Shown here: positions 5,462 through 6,210 of the stretch, one piece after another
Position numbering within the stretch: position 1 is the first letter of the stretch
How the letters are laid out: each line of letters starts with the position of its first letter
From: Thiotrichaceae bacterium
Lineage (GTDB): Bacteria > Pseudomonadota > Gammaproteobacteria > Thiotrichales > Thiotrichaceae
Assembly: GCA_015494435.1 (NCBI GenBank)
Contig: WGBH01000034.1
Span: forward strand, 1-6,210
DNA: 6,210 nt
Direction: 5' to 3'
The notes under the pieces: model-generated
What the model was told of the DNA's origin: nothing
The model's database searches: none
Seen by the model: only the letters and a program-made list of their open reading frames with translations
Translations under genes and position numbers: made by a program

Positions 5462-6193
5462 TTAAAACCTTAGTTGCATATTAAGTTTAAAATAGACTTT
5501 TCCATCATTTTCTAAAATTAGACTACCGAACCGATGTCTTGTTGTTGATGGAGTATCAAATTTAATATTTTCAAATAGATAATTCTCTAATGAAGCCTTA
5601 TCTATAATATGAAATCCTACTTGCTCACCAGTTTCTTTTACAACAATAGTTCCATTCGATACATAATTACCATCCCATTTTTTTCCAGCAAAAAAACCTA
5701 ATAATATCGCAACCAGTAAGCGTTTAATCTTTACTTGTAAAGAGATCAAATCGGAGCCGAATGTATCTACATTATTAAATACATTTTCTAAGTTAGATTT
5801 TATTCTATTCGTTCTATTTAGATAAAATTCTAGTAACATTCTTGATACTATTTCAGGAATTGCACTATCCACCATTGAAAGATTATATTCCATTGATTCA
5901 GTTTCTATTTTACTAAATCTAAATATACCGCCAAGATCATGGATTTTTTTAATTCTATCTTTTAATTTTGTTCTAGTGTTAATTGAGTTAATAACATCTA
6001 TTTTACTTGGTTTAAAGTTTAAAATTTCAAAGATGAAATTAGTATTTCCAGATGCATTAAGTAAGGTAGGCTTACTTCCCAAATAAGATTTTATTCCAAA
6101 ACCTTCATTTTCTTTTGAAATTTGGTTGTTATTTACATTCAAAATAATGTCAGATTTTTGATTGCTATTCCCACCTTTTACAATGGAAATACC
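5462..6193 (-). CDS. HpaII-family type II restriction endonuclease, N-terminus missing
   Basis: The genuine coding part gives 243 residues, against about 358 for R.HpaII, so roughly the first third is off the contig. The family cleaves at CCGG. Recognisable blocks, in order, are SDIILNV, GFGIKSYLG, PTLLNASGNTNF, INTRTKLKDRI, VDSAIPEI, ILLGFFAGKKWDGNY, a YLFENIKFDTPSTTRHRFG block, and the end KVYFKLNMQLRF. These match my recollection of HpaII closely. The Asp of SDI with the Lys of GIKS fits a PD-(D/E)XK-like metal site, but that is inference. The first five residues of the open frame (MYKRQ) are adapter-derived and must be dropped. The region is visibly more AT-rich than the operon and intron, as is usual for transferred restriction genes. 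No methyltransferase is in the window; a host with an active enzyme would need one, presumably beyond 6193. Confidence 0.87.
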   Translation of the reverse strand, partial: GISIVKGGNSNQKSDIILNVNNNQISKENEGFGIKSYLGSKPTLLNASGNTNFIFEILNFKPSKIDVINSINTRTKLKDRIKKIHDLGGIFRFSKIETESMEYNLSMVDSAIPEIVSRMLLEFYLNRTNRIKSNLENVFNNVDTFGSDLISLQVKIKRLLVAILLGFFAGKKWDGNYVSNGTIVVKETGEQVGFHIIDKASLENYLFENIKFDTPSTTRHRFGSLILENDGKVYFKLNMQLRF

Positions 6194-6210
6194 CTGTCTC
6201 TTATACACAT
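6194..6210. other. Tn5/Nextera mosaic-end adapter, sequencing artefact
   Basis: CTGTCTCTTATACACAT equals 17 of the 19 bases of the Tn5 mosaic end used in tagmentation libraries. It sits exactly at the end of the window, so it is untrimmed adapter and not genome. The true contig ends at 6193. Confidence 0.96.

Noticed and set aside
5281..5484. 67-residue frame with TWSDPNMPQH repeated twice
   Set aside because: It starts at a TTG, arises from the tandem DNA repeat, has no ribosome site, and overlaps the end of the restriction gene.

Overview
The window is AT-rich and looks like a draft contig end from a Gram-negative bacterium. It encodes Sec signal peptides, a lipobox protein of the outer-membrane CsgG/HfaB secretion family, a bacterial group II intron and a type II restriction enzyme. 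A GTTCCCA/TGGGAAC palindrome and a GGTCTGACCCC-type repeat resemble small repeats I associate with filamentous sulfur-oxidising gammaproteobacteria (Beggiatoa/Thiothrix relatives). That taxonomic guess rests on general impression and is weak.

Layout. Bases 1-260 are a leader with no convincing gene. Bases 261-2517 hold three same-strand genes: a small secreted protein, a CsgG/HfaB-type lipoprotein, and a secreted protein with four alternating Gly/Asn-rich repeats. They end at a good intrinsic terminator (2569-2606). The order and features match the holdfast-anchor operon hfaA-hfaB-hfaD of Caulobacter. The HfaB-like protein would form the outer-membrane export channel, and the two flanking proteins would be the exported, amyloid-like surface components. 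A separate 122-residue orphan protein follows at 2757-3125.

Bases 3243-5171 are an apparently complete group II intron with an intact maturase/reverse transcriptase (3762-5087), domain V and domain VI. It lies inside the descending arm of a long palindrome. Joining the flanks (3209-3242 with 5172-5179) restores a near-perfect hairpin, which fixes both splice junctions. Bases 5172-5461 contain no gene but hold an inverted repeat, a tandem 32-bp repeat with a nested 10-bp repeat, and a second hairpin.

On the minus strand, 5462-6193 encode the C-terminal two thirds of an HpaII-family restriction endonuclease (site CCGG). Its N-terminus and any partner methyltransferase lie off the contig. I found no CCGG anywhere in the window by eye. 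The last 17 bases (6194-6210) are Tn5/Nextera mosaic-end adapter, not genome, so the apparent MYKRQ start of that reading frame is an artefact.

The best candidate for an under-described system is the HfaABD-like operon with its repeat protein and orphan neighbour. The best structural observation is the intron sitting inside a palindrome.
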